Positions 17,274 through 26,555 of a DNA stretch of 64,000 nucleotides are shown piece by piece. The notes beneath the pieces were generated by a model. It was given only the letters and a program-made list of their open reading frames with translations. It made no database searches and was not told where the DNA came from. Source of the DNA: Candidatus Zixiibacteriota bacterium (GTDB taxonomy: Bacteria; Zixibacteria; MSB-5A5; JAABVY01). The stretch spans positions 34,346-98,345 of the forward strand of contig DSEQ01000005.1 of NCBI GenBank assembly GCA_011056555.1. The letters are read 5' to 3'. Within the stretch, counting starts at the first letter, position 1. Each line of letters starts with the position of its first letter. A program made the translations under genes and the position numbers.

Positions 17274-17297
17274 CCAAAATAGATCCTTGATAATAAT

Positions 17298-17326
17298 CGC
17301 CCGCTTTTAAGAGCGGGCGTTTTTTT
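17298..17326 (+). terminator. Intrinsic terminator after the VWA-dockerin gene
   Basis: Perfect stem CGCCCGCT/AGCGGGCG (17298-17305 and 17312-17319) followed by seven T (17320-17326), 25 nt after the stop. Confidence 0.9.
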
Positions 17327-17478
17327 ATGTGGATATATGTTTCAACATTTATTATGCTGGTAATCAGGATGATGTGAAAAATAGAGGTGTGAACGCCTCT
17401 CAGGCAATGCACAAATATTTAGATTCAGGCTGCGGGGGTGCAAAAAATTTGAATATGGATTAAAGGCATCCAATATAA

Positions 17479-17508
17479 TTGTTTTTCCTTTCGTATGGTT
17501 GTTATAAA
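17479..17508 (+). promoter_or_regulatory. Possible promoter of the squalene-synthase-like gene
   Basis: TTGTTT (17479-17484) and TATAAA (17503-17508) with 18-nt spacing, 15 nt before the ATG at 17524. A purine-rich GGGAGATGA precedes the ATG. Confidence 0.4.
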
Positions 17509-17523
17509 TCAGGGAGATGACAC

Positions 17524-18501
17524 ATGGAATTGGAAAAGAGTTATAAATACTGCCTGTCGTTAAATCATCTGGGAATGGAATATCCCCTTCTGGCCGCAAG
17601 CCTTCTGCCCGAAGATAAGAAAAATTCAATTGCGGCTACACTTGCATCTTTCCGGGTAATAATAGACAAAATCCACAGTTCCCTGGGGAGCAGCAGCCTC
17701 GACCGCCTCAACAAAGATGAAATCAGGGGCATGATTGAGGAGTGGAATTCGATGGTGCGGGATGCGCGCCAGGGTAAATGCCGCGATCATGAAGTCTGCC
17801 TGGCGCTGGCTGACTCATTTAATAAGTTCAATATCCCGACCCACCCCTGGGAGGATTTCAGCAATGCCCTGAATTTCCATCTGGATAATGTCAGCGTTGC
17901 CGATGAGAAAACATTCCAGGACTATTGCCGCTGGACATATGGCGCCGGTGTTTATAACTACATCCACATCCTTGCTTCTCAGAATAACGGGCCGGGCTAT
18001 ACCTTGAATTTCAAGCCGGAATTTCTCTCCGATGATCTTGCCGCGCTGTTTTTCATTACTCATACCCTGACCGATATCGCGCATGACCTGACCAGTACCA
18101 GGGATGGCTTTATCTTCATCCCGCGCACTGTTCTGGAGCGGCATGGCATATCACGCGGAGACATAATGAATTATTACAGGCGAGGCGAGATCGATAACCG
18201 TTTCCGGAAAATGATCGATGAATATTATCACCTGGGCCGGGAATACGAGCTGTTTGTGCGTGAGAAGCTGGTGCTCATCAGGGGCGAAATCCAGAAAGAG
18301 GACTGGTTCATACTCGATCTGCTTTTGAATATATACTCCAATTTCCTGCACAGGATCTGGGAATACCCCGAAGCCATCTTCCGCGGCGGCTTCCCGATCG
18401 ATCCGGCGATGGTCTTTATCAACGCCATGAAACTGCAGAAAGACCTGGGCCTGAACTTCAGGCGGGATTTATCCAGGCTGCTCTCACAGTCTGTAGCCTG
18501 A
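17524..18501 (+). CDS. Squalene/phytoene synthase-like protein with degenerate first Asp motif
   Basis: 325 residues, alpha-helical, close to the ~300 usual for this family. SLLPEDKKNSIAATLASFRVIID aligns in style with the N-terminal LLP..R..I.ALYAFCR segment. YCRWTYGAGVYNYIHIL corresponds to the Y..Y.AG.VG segment. The second Asp-rich motif is recognisable as TDIAHDLTSTRDGFIFIP (Asp184, Asp188) followed by RHGISRGDI. The first motif, normally DDxxD, reads IDKIH (Asp48), so prenyl-diphosphate Mg2+ binding may be altered. No HpnC/HpnD/CrtI neighbour is present. It may be a divergent head-to-head prenyl synthase or a pseudoenzyme. Confidence 0.6.
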   Translation: MELEKSYKYCLSLNHLGMEYPLLAASLLPEDKKNSIAATLASFRVIIDKIHSSLGSSSLDRLNKDEIRGMIEEWNSMVRDARQGKCRDHEVCLALADSFNKFNIPTHPWEDFSNALNFHLDNVSVADEKTFQDYCRWTYGAGVYNYIHILASQNNGPGYTLNFKPEFLSDDLAALFFITHTLTDIAHDLTSTRDGFIFIPRTVLERHGISRGDIMNYYRRGEIDNRFRKMIDEYYHLGREYELFVREKLVLIRGEIQKEDWFILDLLLNIYSNFLHRIWEYPEAIFRGGFPIDPAMVFINAMKLQKDLGLNFRRDLSRLLSQSVA

Positions 18502-18591
18502 CCCATTATTATTTTCATTATTAATATTTTTGATGATTTTTGCACCCAAGTTGTCTATCTATTGGTGGATGGATTTAAATGGAGGTGCAGG

Positions 18592-19299
18592 ATGAATAAG
18601 TTAGTGAGCGTTGTCTTCAGCCTGGTCGTGCTTATGGGACCGGGTGTTCTGGCAGATTCAGAGGTTGGACGTTATATTCTCGTTTCGGGTGAAGGCGAGG
18701 TAGTTGCCGAAGCTGATCAGATATCCTTTTCATTTGAAATCGAAACTCGGGATAAAGACCTCGAGGCTGCCAAAAAAGTGAATGACGAAAAGCTTGAAAA
18801 GGTAAAAGAGATTTTTAAGCTCTTTACGATCGCGAGTGAAGATATTAAAGTCTCGAGCTTCAAGGTATACCCGCATTATGATTATGAGGATGGTAAAATC
18901 AAAAGATTTGAAATCTCAAGGGAGGTTGAGGTAACATTGAGGGAAATCAATAAGTATGAACCCCTGATTGATGCTTTGATAGAAGCGGAGGTTTATGATA
19001 TCGGAGGGCTGTCCTATGAACTCTCAAATAGTGCTGAATTAAATAAGCTAGCCAGGGAAAATGCACTTGACCAAGCCAGAAACAAAGCCAGAGAAATGGC
19101 TGAATATTATGGCATGAAATTAGGCGAGGTCATATATATTAGCGAAGGAAGCAGCCCTTCATTTTTTAATTCCTTTGGTTTTGGAGCATCGCAAGCCAGG
19201 GTTAATACATTGACTATGCCATCCGATAGCCCTATGATATTAAAGGGTCGAAAAACCATAAAGGCCAGCATCATTGTCAAATTCGAATTAATCGACTGA
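18592..19299 (+). CDS. SIMPL-domain (DUF541) periplasmic protein
   Basis: 235 residues from the ATG at 18592 (GGAGGTG 5-11 nt upstream). A signal peptide (MNKLVSVVFSLVVLMGPGVLA) is followed by the SIMPL pattern: ILVSGEGEVVAEADQISFSFEIETRDKDLEAAKKVND, then IKVSSFKVYPHYDYEDGK, LARENALDQARNKAREMAEYYGMKLGEVIYISEG, and a final beta strand. Proteins of this family (E. coli YggE and relatives) form periplasmic ring-like oligomers linked to oxidative-stress tolerance. The gene stands 17 nt before the NtrC-type activator and could be cotranscribed with it. Function beyond the family is unknown. Confidence 0.88.
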   Translation: MNKLVSVVFSLVVLMGPGVLADSEVGRYILVSGEGEVVAEADQISFSFEIETRDKDLEAAKKVNDEKLEKVKEIFKLFTIASEDIKVSSFKVYPHYDYEDGKIKRFEISREVEVTLREINKYEPLIDALIEAEVYDIGGLSYELSNSAELNKLARENALDQARNKAREMAEYYGMKLGEVIYISEGSSPSFFNSFGFGASQARVNTLTMPSDSPMILKGRKTIKASIIVKFELID

Positions 19300-19316
19300 A
19301 GAATGAGATATTATCT

Positions 19317-20684
19317 ATGATTTCCTTGCGAATACTGATTGTGGATGACGAAAAAAGCCAGCGCGAAATGCTGGGCGATTTCCTCTCAAAGAAGGGCTAC
19401 CGGGTCGAGACCGCCGGGTCGGGAGAAGAAGCCCTGAAAAAGTATGAGGGCGGAAACTTCGAAATAGCTCTTCTTGATCAAAAGATGCCCGGCATGGATG
19501 GGATCGAGCTTCTGGGCAGGCTGAAAGAAATAGATCCGGAACTGCAGGCTATTCTTATCACGGCCCATGGCACTGTGGAGACGGCTGTGAAGGCAATGCG
19601 CGAGGGAGCTTATCATTACATAACGAAGCCGATTGTAAATCTCGATGAGCTCCTGGAACTGATTCGCAGGGCGGGGGAGAAGCACTTCCTTTTGAAAGAG
19701 AATAAAATCCTGAAGGAAGAGCTGAAAGAGAACCTGGGGGATTTTTCAATTATAGGCGACAGCAAAGCCATGCGCAAAGTATTGTCGACTGTAAGTTCCG
19801 TGGCGGCGGCTGATACGACAATACTCTTGACAGGCGAATCCGGGACCGGAAAAGAATTGGTGGCGCATGCTATCCATGGCAAGTCTCCTCGCGCGGAAAA
19901 TCGTTTTGTCACCATCAACTGCGCAGCCATTCCCGAAAATCTTCTGGAATCCGAGCTGTTCGGACACACAAAAGGCGCATTTACAGGGGCTACTTCTACC
20001 CGTGAGGGTAAATTCTCCATGGCCGATCACGGCACTTTATTTCTGGATGAGATCGGCGAGATCCCGGTGAATATTCAGGTCAAACTTCTACGCGCAATCG
20101 AGGAAAAATCTTTCGAGAAGGTGGGGGGAAATACTCCGATTAATGTTGATGTACGAATAATCGCCGCCACCAATCGCGACCTGAGAGCGGAGATGGAAAA
20201 GGGTAATTTCAGGGAGGACCTGTTTTATCGCTTGAACGTAATAAATCTGGAACTGCCTCCGTTACGTGACCGCCGCGAGGATATTATGCCGCTGGTAGAT
20301 CATTACGCCGAACATTTTAGCAGGAAGCTCAATAAAAAAGTCTCCGGTATTACACCCGAAGCCAAGGATCTGCTGTTACGTTATCCCTGGCCGGGCAATG
20401 TGCGCGAATTGGTCAATGTGATCGAGAGGGCAATAGTGCTTTTGAGGGGGGATGTTATCGATGCCTCCGACCTGCCCCTGGAAGTCGAGGAAAAGCCTGC
20501 CAGGGCTGATAAATATTTCACTGAGGGCGAAATCCCCAGCATTCAGGAGGTCGAAAGAGAGCATATAAAGAAGACTTTAGATTTTACTGATTGGAATTTT
20601 AACAAGACCGCCGATATTTTGGGCATCCACAGGAATACTCTCCGTTTGAAAATCAAGGAATATAATCTCTCCAAACCCGAATAA
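19317..20684 (+). CDS. NtrC-family sigma-54-dependent response regulator
   Basis: 455 residues with the full three-domain plan. The receiver (1-~120) has DD at 10-11, phospho-acceptor Asp54 in LLDQKMPGMDG, and ITAHGTVETAV plus the K in ITKP. The AAA+ domain has Walker A GESGTGKE, ESELFGHTKGAFTGA (the GAFTGA loop that contacts sigma-54), Walker B GTLFLDEIGEI and the R-finger region LRDRREDI. The Fis-type helix-turn-helix is FNKTADILGIHRNTLRLKIKEY. It needs a sensor kinase; the soluble-domain organisation of the kinase at 40.9 kb is of the matching type. A sigma-54 promoter lies at 30130. Confidence 0.95.
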   Translation: MISLRILIVDDEKSQREMLGDFLSKKGYRVETAGSGEEALKKYEGGNFEIALLDQKMPGMDGIELLGRLKEIDPELQAILITAHGTVETAVKAMREGAYHYITKPIVNLDELLELIRRAGEKHFLLKENKILKEELKENLGDFSIIGDSKAMRKVLSTVSSVAAADTTILLTGESGTGKELVAHAIHGKSPRAENRFVTINCAAIPENLLESELFGHTKGAFTGATSTREGKFSMADHGTLFLDEIGEIPVNIQVKLLRAIEEKSFEKVGGNTPINVDVRIIAATNRDLRAEMEKGNFREDLFYRLNVINLELPPLRDRREDIMPLVDHYAEHFSRKLNKKVSGITPEAKDLLLRYPWPGNVRELVNVIERAIVLLRGDVIDASDLPLEVEEKPARADKYFTEGEIPSIQEVEREHIKKTLDFTDWNFNKTADILGIHRNTLRLKIKEYNLSKPE

Positions 20685-20715
20685 AAAAATCCCGCCCATT
20701 ATTGCAGGCGGGATT
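20682..20715 (-). terminator. Intrinsic terminator of the M4 metalloprotease gene
   Basis: On the minus strand, stem AATCCCGCC/GGCGGGATT (20688-20696 and 20707-20715) is followed by a T-run (complement of 20682-20689). It lies between convergent genes; on the plus strand there is no T-run, so it mainly serves the minus gene. Confidence 0.8.
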
Positions 20716-20741
20716 CTGCATTTATCTATAATATTCAATTA

Positions 20742-23700
20742 TCAGCAGTCAGGCTCACCGTCGCCGTCTGGATCGCAGGGCGCGTTACCGCTCACGAAAA
20801 CATAATTTATAATACTTACTGCATCTGACACATTAACGCTGCCGTCGCAATTAGGATCGGCCGCTTCCAGTGGATCGGGGGCGGTTGAGCCCAGGAAAAC
20901 GTAGTTGATTACCATGACAGCGTCCGAGACATTAACGGTCTCGTCTCCATTGGAATCACCGCAGATATACGGTACGCCGATATTCACCGTGAATTCCTGC
21001 TGATCAATGCTGCCCGCAACATCTACAACCTGCGCGGTAAATGTGAAAATGCCGGGTCCGGGAGGTGTGCCCGAAAGCAGGCCCTCCGAGGAAAGCGACA
21101 ATCCCGTGCCTTCCAGATCATTATTGAGGTCGGACCAGGTTAATGGTGATGTTCCGCCCTCTGACTCGAGCTGATGAGAATATGGTTCCGTTTCCAGTCC
21201 TTCAGGAAGGACGGAAGTGGTAATGCTGACTTCGGGATTGATGACTATCTCCAGGACCTTCTCATCCGATGATGATGTCGCATCGACGGCGCGTGCAGTG
21301 AAGCTGATCGGATCTGTCGAGGAGGGCGTGCCGGATACAATTCCATCCAGGGAAAGTGTCAGGCCGGTGCCGTCAAGCCCATCGTCAAAATCAAACCAGT
21401 TCAATTCGCCGGTTCCGCCGGCGGCTTCAAGCTGCTGCTCATACGCCATTCCGACCGTCCATTCCGGCATGCTTTCGGTCGTGATAGAGACCGCCGGATT
21501 TATAGTGAAGTTAAACTCCTGAGTATCGAACGCTCCAACGTTGTCGATTGCCCGGGCATTAAAACTTATCGGCCCTGAAGCGGCCGGAGTACCTGATACA
21601 AGTCCGTTGACGGAAACGCTTAGCCCGGTACCCTCCAGCCCCAAACTGAAATCGCTCCATACCAGATTTCCGGTTCCGCCTGTTGCGAAGAGCTGCTCAG
21701 AATATGCTATTCCCGTAGTCCAATCCGGCAGCAGGACGGTAACGATATTAACGGCCGGATTAATTTCGAACTGGTAAGTGCTTTCATCCGAAGCTCCCGC
21801 AAAATCGGTAACCTCGGCTGTAAAGCTGATAGTCATTTCGGAGCTGACTGTTCCTGAGAGTAATCCACCGGCCGACAGGCTCAAACCGGTTCCATCCAGA
21901 TCGCCAAATTTGTCTGACCATGACTGAGGAGAGGTGCCGCCCGTGAATTCAAGTTGCTGCTGATATTCTTTGCCTGCTGTCCAGTCCGGAAGGGAAGTGG
22001 TGGTTATGACTATCTGCTCATTTACTGTAAATGAATAAGTTCTTTCGTCAGTTTCCCCGAGCTCATCCTCGACATGAGCGGTAAAAATGATTTCGCCGCT
22101 TGAGCCCGGAGTGCCCGAAAGCAGACCGCTGGTCGACAAACTCAAACCTGTCCCTGCAAGATCACCGTTCTTGTCGGTCCAGGTTATCTCGCCGCTGCCG
22201 CCCAGGTGCTGGAGCTGCTCGGAATAAGCCATTCCCATGGTCCAATCCGGTAAAGTGTCTGTAATTATAATCAAGGTTGAATCATAACACTCATAAATTT
22301 TGACCCAGACATTGTCAACTGCAGCCTCTACCACAGAGCCATCACCCAGATCGGAAGCATCGAACCTGAGCTTCATCTGATTTGTAGGGGCCACAAAATC
22401 GCTGGCCCAGAAACTCCTCTCATACCAGCCGCCTTCAACCTCCACACCTGTCGGCCCGACTGTCTCCACCAGTGTCCAGTTAAGGCCGTCATCATTTGAG
22501 ATATAAATTTCCATCACATCAGTATATGGGGCGGCTCCGAACATATTATTGAACCAGCGGGCATAGTGAAATTTGCCATCTCCTGCTGACAGATCGAAAA
22601 CGGGCGAAATCAGAGTAGTCGTACCGCCGTCAACATCTGAATTGTCATCCTGGTTGTCGGTCAGGTAGCATGCGCCGGATCCGTCAAAATCAGTTGGCGG
22701 ATCTCCGCGGTCGCCGCCGCCGATTGGCACACCCCGTTCCCATGGACCATCCGTAACACTGCCCGAAACTGTCCAGCCCTGATCTGTTTCGAAGTTATCT
22801 TCAAATGAGACTGTTACCGCGGTTGCGACTACTGCTGCAAAAGGCGATTCGGGGTCGGGATCATTGAATGTGCCGTTGGCCACTTCATCTGCCGAAACAT
22901 AAAATTCAACTATGCTGTCGCAATTGCTGGCCGGCAGGGTAGCCTCGTAATTGTTAGGCGAAACTTCCGTCATTTGCAGGGAGGTGTATGCGCCCCCATT
23001 TATACGATAGTGAAGTATTCCCGAGCTTGGAACCGGGGTTCCGCCCAGGAAACCGGACACGACAACATCGAATGTCGTGGACTGTTCAGGCATTAATGTC
23101 TGCGGAACTCCGTTGGGATATGCAAAAGTTACCGAGGGTCCCGGAGTGGAGACGCCAACTGCATTCCATGCATGTGAGGCCTCGGTGGCCCAGGTTCCGG
23201 CTGAATCGAGATCAAGAGCCGCGGATATAGTTGCCAGTGCCGCCTGATGATAATCTGTGGTCGAGGTCCAGTAGAATGCGTTTGCCTGATAAGCGATCGA
23301 CATCGCATTCTGCACCCCGATACCGGTGACAGTTACATCATGATGAGTGCCGCCATCTGAAAGCAGATAAAACCATTTATTGCCCACTCCGCTGTTGGTA
23401 TGCACTCCACAGTAATCGTTGAAGGGCGACGGGGAGCAGTTTACGACGTCGATCCAGTAAGGATCTGACGTGCCATAATAGTCCGGATCGTTATTGGCGT
23501 GCGGATTGGACATGTCACGAAATCCCTCGCCTGACAACTGACCATTTTCTCCCATCAGCCAGTCGGGCGTATCCAGGGTGTCGTGAGCAAACTCGAATGC
23601 AGCTCCGATCATATCAGAAAATGACTCGTTCAAAGCTCCCGGTTCTTTCTGGTAGACCAGTCCGGAGGTATACTCGGTTATGGCATGGCCCCATTCATGC

Positions 23701-24833
23701 GCGATAACGTCAGGGCAGCCGGCCAGCGAACGCCACCCGGTTGACCAGCTCCAGATCACAATTCTGCTGCCGTCCCAGTAGGCATTATTATCGCCGTCGC
23801 CGCTGTAATTCACGATTGTGAGCATACTGGCGCCATTGCCGTTATAGCCATTGCGGTTGAAATGAGAAACCATATAGTCGTAAACAAGCCCGGTATAAAC
23901 ATGCCCATCGACTGCCGGCGCCTGGGTTGAGGTAGTGCCCCAGATATTATCATCATCAGTTGCGATCGACCCGGGCAGGGAGGAACCGGCGATATTCGTC
24001 TGGATATAATTGCCATCCGGCATCAGGCCGTCATGTCCGTGCGGATTGTTGTTCAGTTGCCGGGTATAATCTTTCATTTCATAAGTGGTACCGTTAAAAT
24101 CGGTATCGATATGATTACGGGGCAGTCCCATCACACCGGTGCCCGTGCCCACATCATTTTCATTCATTATACGATTGGCCTTGAAGATGATTTCTCCGGA
24201 TTTGGCGTCGATGAAGTATTCCCAGCGGCCCATTGGAGTGTCAGAAAACAGAAACATTCTCCAGGCCAGGTAAGCCTCGCCCTCCCAAGGGAATATTACC
24301 AGTTCGGCTTCACCCGGTCTGGCCTCGCCGAATGTTTGCCGCAAATCTTCATAGGCTGTATTGACAGCCTGCGGGCTGAGAATATTTGGATTGGGATCGA
24401 TATCTATATAGGGCTCATAATTGCCGTTTATGGTTTTTAATACACCGTCGGCCGTGAAATGTGCAATCATCTCGCCGCCAACTACTCTCAGGCCTTCATA
24501 TATCTGATTCATGCGCACATGAAGCTTGCCCTGTGGATCGATATCCACCCTCTTTAGCGCTAATTCTTCAGAGGGGCTTTCCATTCTGAAGGCGCCTTTA
24601 TTGCTCTCAAAAAAGTTCATGGCTGCCTGGAATTCGTTGCCGCGCGAGGCCTTTTGTGTCATGAGTTCACCCTGAACAAATTCCACCACACCTTTTTCAT
24701 TTTCCTGATAAAGTGTAATATTTGGATTATTCCTGAGATTATTGGGCCCCATGAATCCATCTTCGTTGTCTGCGCCAAAAAGCAAACCGAAAATCAATGC
24801 AGATAATACTAATGCTAAGAGAATATTTCTCAT
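20742..24833 (-). CDS. Secreted M4 (thermolysin-like) metalloprotease with five He_PIG repeats and dockerin-like tail
   Basis: 1363 residues. Signal peptide, then an FTP/PepSY-type propeptide (~30-215), then the M4 catalytic domain with HEWGH (His379, Glu380, His383), third ligand Glu403 in GALNESFSD, and GVHTNSGVGNKWFYLL. A MAM/immune-inhibitor-like sandwich follows (~690-845: SFEDNFETDQGWTVSG). Then five tandem He_PIG Ig-like repeats of ~85 residues (LPDWTxGxxYxxQL...GTGLSLSxxGLLSGTP), and finally a dockerin-like pair from ~1292 ending DGEPDC. It probably degrades extracellular protein while attached to the surface or a scaffold. The start has GGAGG upstream. Confidence 0.95.
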   Translation of the reverse strand: MRNILLALVLSALIFGLLFGADNEDGFMGPNNLRNNPNITLYQENEKGVVEFVQGELMTQKASRGNEFQAAMNFFESNKGAFRMESPSEELALKRVDIDPQGKLHVRMNQIYEGLRVVGGEMIAHFTADGVLKTINGNYEPYIDIDPNPNILSPQAVNTAYEDLRQTFGEARPGEAELVIFPWEGEAYLAWRMFLFSDTPMGRWEYFIDAKSGEIIFKANRIMNENDVGTGTGVMGLPRNHIDTDFNGTTYEMKDYTRQLNNNPHGHDGLMPDGNYIQTNIAGSSLPGSIATDDDNIWGTTSTQAPAVDGHVYTGLVYDYMVSHFNRNGYNGNGASMLTIVNYSGDGDNNAYWDGSRIVIWSWSTGWRSLAGCPDVIAHEWGHAITEYTSGLVYQKEPGALNESFSDMIGAAFEFAHDTLDTPDWLMGENGQLSGEGFRDMSNPHANNDPDYYGTSDPYWIDVVNCSPSPFNDYCGVHTNSGVGNKWFYLLSDGGTHHDVTVTGIGVQNAMSIAYQANAFYWTSTTDYHQAALATISAALDLDSAGTWATEASHAWNAVGVSTPGPSVTFAYPNGVPQTLMPEQSTTFDVVVSGFLGGTPVPSSGILHYRINGGAYTSLQMTEVSPNNYEATLPASNCDSIVEFYVSADEVANGTFNDPDPESPFAAVVATAVTVSFEDNFETDQGWTVSGSVTDGPWERGVPIGGGDRGDPPTDFDGSGACYLTDNQDDNSDVDGGTTTLISPVFDLSAGDGKFHYARWFNNMFGAAPYTDVMEIYISNDDGLNWTLVETVGPTGVEVEGGWYERSFWASDFVAPTNQMKLRFDASDLGDGSVVEAAVDNVWVKIYECYDSTLIIITDTLPDWTMGMAYSEQLQHLGGSGEITWTDKNGDLAGTGLSLSTSGLLSGTPGSSGEIIFTAHVEDELGETDERTYSFTVNEQIVITTTSLPDWTAGKEYQQQLEFTGGTSPQSWSDKFGDLDGTGLSLSAGGLLSGTVSSEMTISFTAEVTDFAGASDESTYQFEINPAVNIVTVLLPDWTTGIAYSEQLFATGGTGNLVWSDFSLGLEGTGLSVSVNGLVSGTPAASGPISFNARAIDNVGAFDTQEFNFTINPAVSITTESMPEWTVGMAYEQQLEAAGGTGELNWFDFDDGLDGTGLTLSLDGIVSGTPSSTDPISFTARAVDATSSSDEKVLEIVINPEVSITTSVLPEGLETEPYSHQLESEGGTSPLTWSDLNNDLEGTGLSLSSEGLLSGTPPGPGIFTFTAQVVDVAGSIDQQEFTVNIGVPYICGDSNGDETVNVSDAVMVINYVFLGSTAPDPLEAADPNCDGSVNVSDAVSIINYVFVSGNAPCDPDGDGEPDC

Positions 24834-24943
24834 CCCGGTTCCTCCAATGATATTTTCTTAAAGTATGCCCTAAAAAACCTGCTCCGCATAAATAGCGGTA
24901 AACTGGGTCCATTAATAAGAAGCTTGTTAGTATAACTCAATGT

Positions 24944-24971
24944 ATGATAACACATTATTTTCATCTGTCAA
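24944..24971 (-). promoter_or_regulatory. Promoter of the M4 metalloprotease gene
   Basis: On the minus strand, TTGACA (24971-24966) and TATCAT (24949-24944) with 16-nt spacing. The start near 24937 gives an ~100-nt leader. The remaining intergenic DNA (24834-25142) shows no gene. Confidence 0.65.
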
Positions 24972-25142
24972 TAAATTTTATTAAACTGGTTTGATTTTGT
25001 ATGGAATAACATCTTTCCTCCGCAAATCGGGTATAGATTCAGCACATTATATATATCTATCGTCTGCGCGCTATAATCGTATTAAGTATCACACTGTAAA
25101 AGATTTGTACTTAAATGCGGCTGTCCACCGGCAGCCCGGTAT

Positions 25143-25172
25143 AAAAAACCCGCCCGAAAAATCTCGAGCGGG
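25143..25172 (-). terminator. Intrinsic terminator of the beta-barrel gene
   Basis: On the minus strand a hairpin of CCCGC/GCGGG plus CGA/TCG with one mismatch (25149-25172) is followed by TTTTTT (complement of 25143-25148). It lies 28 nt after the stop. Confidence 0.75.
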
Positions 25173-25199
25173 AGTAGATTTAAAGTGCTAATGGATAGA

Positions 25200-25889
25200 C
25201 TATTGTATTCCGCCGAACCAGAAATTCAATCCCACAATTAGATCGAGGAAATAATAATTTGTACCGACTTCGCCAAGATCCATGTCCTCATATTTGAGTT
25301 TGGCCCCGTCGGTCATGGCGTAGTCGAACGTAGCTTCACCGAATATGGAGATGTTGGGAGAGACAAAATACATGACTCCGCCTCCGAAGAGGAAATAGAA
25401 TTTTGAATCTACGTCAACATCAATCTTGTCGATGTCTGTGAAGTCGAAAAGAATACCTTCCACATCCTTGAACTCGCTCATGTAAAGACCGCCGCCTCCC
25501 AGGACGTACGGGCGAACGGGACCTACGGTCGTCAGAACATACTTGGCATGCGCTCCAAACATCATGCCGGTAATTTTGCTGTCGGATTCAAATGTCTCTT
25601 CTATCAGCTCGATCTCTTTCGAGCCAAAGGATACGTAACGAAAATTCACACCTGCAGCAAGGTTCGGTGTGAAAAAAAACTCCGCCGCCACTCCGAATTT
25701 GAATCCGATACTGCGGAACGCGGCATCGCCATCCAAAATTTCCTCGGGATCATCGCTGGCCAGATCACCCATAGGAACTCCGATCCCGGCAAAAGGCGAG
25801 ACATTAAACTTTCCCATAAGATCCTGCGCTGTCAGCGCTGAAAATGATAGCAGAACACACAGAAATAGTGTTAAGGCCGCCTTAACCAT
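25200..25889 (-). CDS. Outer-membrane beta-barrel protein (OmpW/OmpA-barrel type)
   Basis: 229 residues. The signal peptide (MVKAALTLFL...ALTAQ) is followed by amphipathic strands: FNVSPFAGIGVPMGDLA, GFKFGVAAEFFFTPNLAAGVNFRYV, MMFGAHAKYVLTT, PYVLGGGGLYMSEF and FYFLFGGGVMYFVSPNISIFGEATFDYA. Closing strands are LDLIVGLNFWF. This is the pattern of a small 8-strand barrel. There is no peptidoglycan-binding domain. A good ribosome site (AGGAGGGG) precedes the ATG, and a promoter is visible 60 nt upstream. Transport substrate, if any, is unknown. Confidence 0.85.
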   Translation of the reverse strand: MVKAALTLFLCVLLSFSALTAQDLMGKFNVSPFAGIGVPMGDLASDDPEEILDGDAAFRSIGFKFGVAAEFFFTPNLAAGVNFRYVSFGSKEIELIEETFESDSKITGMMFGAHAKYVLTTVGPVRPYVLGGGGLYMSEFKDVEGILFDFTDIDKIDVDVDSKFYFLFGGGVMYFVSPNISIFGEATFDYAMTDGAKLKYEDMDLGEVGTNYYFLDLIVGLNFWFGGIQ

Positions 25890-25947
25890 TTTCCCCTCCT
25901 GATTAGGCTGGTTAATTCTTGAAAAAAATACAAGCTTACTCTATATT

Positions 25948-25976
25948 ATTTTATGCTTGCACAATGCTGAATGCAA
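25948..25976 (-). promoter_or_regulatory. Possible promoter of the beta-barrel gene
   Basis: On the minus strand, TTGCAT (25976-25971) and TAAAAT (25953-25948) with 17-nt spacing, ~60 nt before the start codon. The -35 is weak. Confidence 0.4.
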
Positions 25977-26050
25977 TATAAAACACTTACCGGAACAGCA
26001 ATAAGTTCATGCTGTCCAATCAATCATACGACCTGCCGAACTCGACGTAC

Positions 26051-26530
26051 TCAGCAGTCCGGAATGCCATCGCCGTCGGGACTGGCGGGATAGGAATCGC
26101 AAGGGGCGTTGCCATCTGTAAAAACGAAATTTATCACCCAGACAGCGTCAGAGATATTCAAAGCCCCGTCGCAGTTAACCTCCCCGGATGCCCAGGGCTC
26201 GGGCTCCGGTCCGTTGGTAAATACAAAATTGATTATCCAGACCGCATCGCTGACATTAACAGAGCCGTCATTGTTGGGATCACCGCAAAGGAATCCCGGT
26301 TCAAAAACCTGCCAGAAACCTGAATTCAGGGTATAGGTATCATTCTGGCTGAAGCCGATGGCGGTCTGATCGAGCGTGCCATCGAGAATATAGTTGGTTG
26401 ATGTCGCATGCGTTCCGCCGCTCGAAATCACATGCCAATCAATCTGCTCTCCTTCTTTCGGCTCGCCTGCCATAGCGGTTGCCAGAACCAGGATGAGAGC
26501 AATTGTCACCAGGGCTACATTTTTTAACAT
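26051..26530 (-). CDS. Small secreted protein with dockerin-like domain
   Basis: 159 residues from the ATG at 26530 (GAGG 8 nt upstream; a GTG at 26539 falls inside that site). Signal peptide, then a ~60-residue segment (IDWHVISSGGTHATSTNYILDGTLDQTAIGFS..TLNSGFWQ) of a type common in FCB secreted proteins, then two dockerin-like repeats (CGDPNNDGSVNVSDAV and NCDGALNISDAV) ending DGDGIPDC. It begins 25 nt after the stop of the tail-fibre-like gene, so the two are probably cotranscribed. No catalytic domain; likely an exported adaptor or surface protein. Confidence 0.82.
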   Translation of the reverse strand: MLKNVALVTIALILVLATAMAGEPKEGEQIDWHVISSGGTHATSTNYILDGTLDQTAIGFSQNDTYTLNSGFWQVFEPGFLCGDPNNDGSVNVSDAVWIINFVFTNGPEPEPWASGEVNCDGALNISDAVWVINFVFTDGNAPCDSYPASPDGDGIPDC

Positions 26531-26555
26531 GACCTTCACCTCGTCATCTATGAAA

